DNA from: Adiantum capillus-veneris
Taxonomy: Eukaryota; Streptophyta; Polypodiopsida; Polypodiales; Pteridaceae
Reading direction: 5' to 3'
DNA: 64,000 bases
NCBI GenBank assembly: GCA_014529385.2
Contig: CM043945.1
Location: 141,338,241 to 141,402,240, forward strand
Within the stretch, counting starts at the first letter, position 1; the number at the start of each line of letters is the position of its first letter. The notes beneath the pieces are model-generated. The model was not told the DNA's origin. It worked only from the letters and a program-made list of their open reading frames with translations, and did no database searches. Positions 59,282 through 64,000 of this stretch are shown one piece after another. A program made the position numbers and the translations under genes.

Positions 59282-61066
59282 ATGGTCCACCTTGTCACTG
59301 CCTTGCAGCACATTATTAACTCTTATTTACCAAGGAAGCATGCGCCTCTGCTCTGCACAGCTGTTGGTCGAAAAGATCGATCGCAAAAAATTCTTAAGAA
59401 CGGTCGTGATAGGGACGCGCGGGTCGGGTATACCCACAAAGCCATTGAGGAAGATGGGAAACATGAGGACAACGTGGTTGTATACCAGCTCCAAGCTTCT
59501 GCCCTGCACAGCATTATTACAAATGAAGCCATTTTTGCTTTTAGCAAACCAATTAGCCTTAAATACATTAATGGTTCGAGAGGCAACAAAGAAACCCCAC
59601 CCACTATAGTAGACATATTTACAGACACAGGACCTAATATTACAACCATAGGGCAACATAACAACCGAGTTTTTGCACTTGCAGTCGCCGGAGATCTTCT
59701 TTACTCAGCATCGGCTAGCACTGGCATAAGAGTGTTTAAGGCTCCCTTGTTTGAAGAACTGGATCGCTTTGGTAGTGGATATGGGATGGTGAAAGCTTTG
59801 ATGACCTTTGGTGACAAACTTTATAGTGCCCATCAAGATAACAAGATAAGGGTCTGGAAGAGAGTGGGGAATAGTGATACTACATGCAAGCATAAACTGC
59901 TGGCAGTGTTGCCTAGGTTGGACCATGTTTTAAAAAGCATGGTGCTGGAGAGAAAGTATGTGCAAGTGCGGCGGCATAAGAAGAAGCTATGGATGGAGCA
60001 TGCGGATACAATAAGTGCGCTCGCAATGGGAGGCGACAAATGCAGCAGTAAGGGAAATAGTGTGCAATCATGCACTCCTAGTGTCTTATACTCAGCTTCA
60101 TGGGATAAAACAGTAAAAGTGTGGAGCTTAAATACTTGTAACTGCATAGAGTCCTTTCATGCTCACAATGATGCTATCAATGCAATGATCGTGATTGATG
60201 GGTTTGTGCTGGTGACAGCATCGGCTGATTGCAGTATCAAGCTGTGGATGCAGCGAGGGTTCTCGGGGAAGAAGAGAAAACACAGCCTGCTCACCACACT
60301 ACATGGACAGAGAGCTGCAGTGAACGCGCTGGCGGCGTCAGCTAATGGGAGAATTCTCTATTCTGGGAGCTCGGATGGGGCTATGATAGCATGGAAAAGG
60401 GTGTCCTATAAGCCTCAACCAAGGGTGAGCTATTCTTATAGCAGTGACAATGGGGATGGACATCTTAAGGCTGGGGAGATGGACATCGGGTTAGGAGAAG
60501 CGAAGGTCGATTGGCTAGCAAGGGATGACAGCAGCACGGCAACTGTATTAAGGATGTATGAAAGTGGGTCCTTAGCAGGGTTGAGGAGGATGAGTCAGGA
60601 TAATACGAGAGCAGTGGCTAGCGCCGGTGTTAGCTTTGTGATGAGGAAGGTGATGGTGGGCCACACAAGGGCTGTGCTGTCAGTGAGCACAGTGGGGAAC
60701 GATATAGTCTGCAGTAGCTCTGCCGACAAGACCATCAGGGTTTGGAAGAGGGAGGCTGGCGACCGACCGAAGCAGCGCCGCAGCAACGACTACGGCGATG
60801 GCGCCCATGAGGCCAAAACATCAACATGGGAGTACAAGTGCCTGTCGGTGCTGGCAGGCCACGGTGGGCCTGTCAAATCCATTGCTTCTGTACTCTGCCC
60901 TGCATCTCCGCCTCACCATGTACTTACTTATGACTGTTCTATTGATGTAGCTGGCGACGGCGATCGCGCTCATCGTGACGCCGGCGTCGTCGTGTACAGC
61001 GGTGGCCTCGACTCCAAAGTCAAAGCGTGGTACCTACCTCTCCAGCGCTTTATATGCCCACAATGA
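59282..61066 (+). CDS. JINGUBANG-like WD40-repeat protein, 594 aa
   Basis: Single-exon gene with a clear start (CCATGGTC) and no interruptions. The product is a β-propeller scaffold of the plant JINGUBANG type. Arabidopsis JGB restrains pollen germination, and other members are largely uncharacterised. Seven WD blades are visible at about 125-153, 166-194 (HQDNKIRVWKR), 240-282 (SASWDKTVKVWSL), 293-323 (AHNDAINA...IKLW), 340-372, 458-489 (SADKTIRVWKR) and 525-583 (GHGGPVKS...SKVKAW). The family signature between blades 2 and 3, VQVRRHKKKLWMEHAD, is present. An ~85-residue acidic/Ser-rich insert (373-457) separates blades 5 and 6, longer than I expect for the family. The N-terminal ~120 residues are not conserved. 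The bulk of the sequence is uninterrupted and non-repetitive, so it is likely functional. Confidence 0.93.
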   Translation: MVHLVTALQHIINSYLPRKHAPLLCTAVGRKDRSQKILKNGRDRDARVGYTHKAIEEDGKHEDNVVVYQLQASALHSIITNEAIFAFSKPISLKYINGSRGNKETPPTIVDIFTDTGPNITTIGQHNNRVFALAVAGDLLYSASASTGIRVFKAPLFEELDRFGSGYGMVKALMTFGDKLYSAHQDNKIRVWKRVGNSDTTCKHKLLAVLPRLDHVLKSMVLERKYVQVRRHKKKLWMEHADTISALAMGGDKCSSKGNSVQSCTPSVLYSASWDKTVKVWSLNTCNCIESFHAHNDAINAMIVIDGFVLVTASADCSIKLWMQRGFSGKKRKHSLLTTLHGQRAAVNALAASANGRILYSGSSDGAMIAWKRVSYKPQPRVSYSYSSDNGDGHLKAGEMDIGLGEAKVDWLARDDSSTATVLRMYESGSLAGLRRMSQDNTRAVASAGVSFVMRKVMVGHTRAVLSVSTVGNDIVCSSSADKTIRVWKREAGDRPKQRRSNDYGDGAHEAKTSTWEYKCLSVLAGHGGPVKSIASVLCPASPPHHVLTYDCSIDVAGDGDRAHRDAGVVVYSGGLDSKVKAWYLPLQRFICPQ

Positions 61067-62099
61067 GAGTGAACGCCTCTCTTTCTCTCTCTCAAGCAAT
61101 GGTCACGCGAGGCATAGGACTGAGGAGTGGACTAGTTGAGGGTTCATTAGAACTATGCATGCTCTTTTGTAACTATGGGCACGTTTGCACGGACGTAGTT
61201 CTACCCCAATGTACTGACATCATCTAAACGTTGCCTTCGTTTCTCAACTCTGACGATTTCGACAGAGTTGGAAACCCGCTCTTATTCCCTTGCCTTTGCA
61301 CATGCAACTTGCTTTATGCACGCAAGAGCTGATTGCGCTTTAAGCACATCCAATCAAAACAGTTGACGACCAGCCGGAGTCTTACCTCCTCCTGAGCGAA
61401 AATTCTCTATGCCCATTTTGGCAGCGGACATGAAAGCCATCAGCCTGCAATAAGTGTTTGAACAGCCATTTTGCAATAGCAACGGACATGAAAGCCATCA
61501 GCCTGCAATAAGTGTTTGAACACTTCAATAATCTACGCTACACTAACGTGTGTGCAATTTCTCTCCTTCTTGCACATGTGAAGAGGGCCCCACTGTAGAT
61601 GCTTTGCTCTCTCACGATCTTTGCCTCACTTAAACAATGCCAACAATAACAAGAGAACGCGTGACCACCGTGTCAAGGCCTAGTAGCTTGGAGAGAGGAA
61701 AAGTTGGGCAGAGTTATCAATTACCGATAACCATGCCCTTACTCTCTCATTTACACTCACATATGTACATTATTTCTCTATGTGTAAATAGTGCAAACTC
61801 ACTATGTTTATAGTATGTTGCTACAATCTTTTTCTCATTTGTTTTTATAAGAATCTCAATAGATGCTCTTACAGCTTGAGGGGAAAGAGGGGTTGGGAAT
61901 GGGATTTAATATTTTTTGATCAAGTGAAATTTTTTGTGATCACAACGTTTATTATCACATTCCTCTAATCACAATTAACGTGATCACAAGAAACTCGATA
62001 AGTGGTGACATGGCAACCTGCCAAAATCTCGTCGGGGTATGAATTTTTCTCAACAGACCCATTGGGAAACTGTAAGAATGCTAAACCGAGCCCACCAAG
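61067..62099. other. 3' flank of the WD40 gene
   Basis: A 58-bp tandem duplication starts at 61424 and 61482 (GGACATGAAAGCCATCAGCC). No other gene is seen. No strong AATAAA signal was found just after the stop codon. Confidence 0.5.
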
Positions 62100-62418
62100 A
62101 AATTAAAAAACTCCAATGGGCGTACTAAATTGGACAACTTCTATAGCTTAAAGGAAATCCATGTGAATGTGCGCTCCTTGCCGCACTGTCGAAGCAAGGG
62201 ACTTGCCAATACACCGTATGCGAGCCACAAACGGCTCCAAGCACACAACAAGCCTAAACTAGCAAGCTCAAGGAAACAAAGGGTGTGTCACTCACCGCTC
62301 TACGCTCGCCTTCGTGGTGGATTCCTCGCCGCGATGAAGAAGAAGCTGCAGTCGTGCCGCGCTCAACCGCTTCGCCGCCGTCGTGCCTTTGTAATGCTCG
62401 ATCGCACACACACTCTCC

Positions 62419-62452
<34 letters not shown>

Positions 62453-62751
62453 AGGAGGTGAAGAAGAAGAAGATGGAGATGGAGATGGAGCAAGAGCACT
62501 CTTCAATTGCACAAATGAGAGAATGAGTAAAAATTAGGTTTAGTTGGCTTTTATAGGAGCTCACCCCATTCACACTTGGGCGCCCATGCTTAGCCAACTA
62601 ATCCCTTGAATGTCCAAGTTAAAGTGCGCCTCTCATTGGCGATCACTCTACCTTTCCCTATTGGTCCGACAAGCCCGGTACCTGACTCTACCAAATACAT
62701 AATACGCGTCCATCGTAGGTGATGGGTGTCCGTGTGCCGTGAGGGTTAACA
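62100..62751 (-). repeat. Probable Gypsy 3' LTR (minus strand), with polypurine tract
   Basis: On the minus strand an ATCAGGAAGGGGGGCA polypurine tract (62752-62768) is followed by TGTTAACCCTCACGG at 62751. Upstream of the tract lies SIASEDGIYIRKGG, a typical Gypsy polyprotein ending. The LTR has a TATA box CTATAAAAG (about 62549-62557) and a CT-rich leader with (GT)n/(GA)n (plus 62405-62452). The LTR's far end is not defined, so 62100 is approximate. Confidence 0.5.
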
Positions 62752-62768
62752 TGCCCCCCTTCCTGATG

Positions 62769-64000
62769 TAGATTCCGTCCTCGGAAGCTATTGAGTTGAA
62801 GCTGGGTCGTCGAGGTGGAAGAGCATTTGAGATGAATGTCCTTAGCCTTCTTCAGTCACTGCAAAATCAAACAACATTGGCACAGTAATTGCATTCTCTT
62901 AAAAAGCATATGCAGTTTTAGGTAGACACATTGATTGGAAAAAGAATTTCAACAATTTGTCAGCAATGAACATTAAATTTCAATGTAATCAAATGCATAA
63001 ACAGATGTAAAGGTAGAAAATTAAACAAGTCTGGGGTCGCTAATTTGACGGTCGAAAAGCACTAGAGATCGAATATTAATACCATGGGTAAGCTTCTTAA
63101 TTTTCTGTGGTCAATTAAGTTGTTTAATCGCGAGAGCCAAGTATTCATGTTCGAGGGCTGACTAGAGGCTATACCTAGAAGACTTTGTAGTTAAGCTACC
63201 ATAAAAGGAATTTCTCATGAAATCATCGCCTGACTGATTACTTTTTCTTTGACCCCCCAAAGTCTTTTCTCATTGATTCAATTATGAAGTGTGTGCTTAT
63301 TTTGTATGCCTTGGGTTTTTTGCTTCTCAAGGAAAAGCGCCCACACTGGGAACCTCTAGGGCTCTAGTACCATAGGCGATACATGTGAGTGAAGTACCAA
63401 TTTAAGCCAGGATTTCTCTTCCAGCTTAAAATTTTACATTGTGGCACTTTGATTTTTTGCTTGTTCATTTTCAGCATTTAAATTTTGTAACTTTGGGGGG
63501 TCATATAACACTGTTACACTCCCCAGGCTCATCACATTAGTAAACTCCCTTTATAATACTTAAGCTAAAGGTCACTAGTGTTAAGCCCACTAGAAAGCCC
63601 TAGTACATTTCATACAATGCTGCCTAAATCGGATTAAGAACCTAAGTAACCATTGCTTATTAGGAAGGCATTCCCCATGGTATTAAGAGAAGATTTCTAA
63701 TACCTAGCTTGGTCAAACTAGCTTAGTCGGACTGCTTGATTTTTAAACCTAGACAAGTGATTATGACAAAACATTACATTGAATTAAATGTTTGATACTA
63801 AGCAAATGCACTGAATATTATGCTACCAATCACAATCAAAGCAGACAATCATAGATGCAAAAAGATAATGGCAATGCTAATGGACAAGAAACACCTGTTT
63901 GTGTTGATGGTCGTGCTTGATTTGAAGGTTCCATGAAGGTCCAAATCCTATCAATAGCAACACGCTCTTGTACACACTATGAAACAAAAGGAATACCTCC
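62769..64000. other. Right end of window, nothing recognised
   Basis: If 62100-62751 is a minus-strand 3' LTR, this should be the pol-side interior of that element. However, apart from the first ~60 bp I see no Gypsy protein motif. The sequence is AT-rich with many stops on both strands. Confidence 0.3.

Noticed and set aside
62130-62537. 135-codon open frame on the plus strand
   Set aside because: It is antisense to the probable LTR leader with (GT)n/(GA)n and has no domain.

Overview
The window is repeat-dominated nuclear DNA of a land plant. The evidence is a plant WD40 gene of the JINGUBANG type, Copia and Ty3/Gypsy retrotransposons primed by initiator-Met tRNA, a BED-type hAT transposase, CACTA-like ends and very long (GA)n/(CT)n tracts. 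The microsatellite load and nested repeats would suit a large genome such as a fern or lycophyte, but that placement is a guess. No organellar or bacterial genes, CRISPR arrays or rRNA genes were seen. Only one conserved, apparently functional host gene is present: the single-exon WD40 gene at 59282-61066.

Layout. 1-749 is a decayed Copia reverse-transcriptase fragment. 750-3735 is a ~3.0 kb non-autonomous LTR element. 3.8-9.8 kb is a cluster of (GA)n-linked 'core' repeats with tandem repeats and a long palindrome at 7.7-8.0 kb. 9.8-12.3 kb is a 5'-truncated LINE bracketed by (GA)n. 13.6-15.3 kb holds Gypsy debris. 16.2-24.2 kb is a hAT transposase pseudogene split by a 5.88 kb insertion with long terminal inverted repeats, which itself carries three large fold-back hairpins. 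24.5-26.9 kb is a protein-kinase-like pseudogene on the minus strand. 27231-32408 is an intact, very young Copia element with 227 bp LTRs, one LTR difference and a CTAGA target-site duplication.

32.4-40.6 kb is a mosaic of Gypsy fragments and short TGTCAGGAC-type LTRs, some in inverted orientation. 40650-47855 is a LARD-like Gypsy derivative on the minus strand with a 4.18 kb LTR, a gag-only internal region and a 152-bp minisatellite inside the LTR. It abuts Gypsy integrase remnants and their LTR (47856-49650). 49.7-55.6 kb is rich in microsatellites and contains a second copy of the ~3.0 kb non-autonomous LTR element (51339-54326). A tRNA-derived SINE-like repeat occurs near 50.0 kb and three times at 55.6-56.0 kb. 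55-58.3 kb has CACTA-like hairpins and termini. The WD40 gene follows, then a minus-strand Gypsy 3' LTR near 62.1-62.75 kb.

Most of the coding capacity belongs to mobile elements in nested layers. The best leads are the LARD-like element with its minisatellite LTR, the paired 3.0 kb non-autonomous LTR elements, the LINE and (GA)n association, the long-TIR element nested in hAT, and the pattern of nonsense mutations almost without frameshifts in the hAT and kinase pseudogenes.
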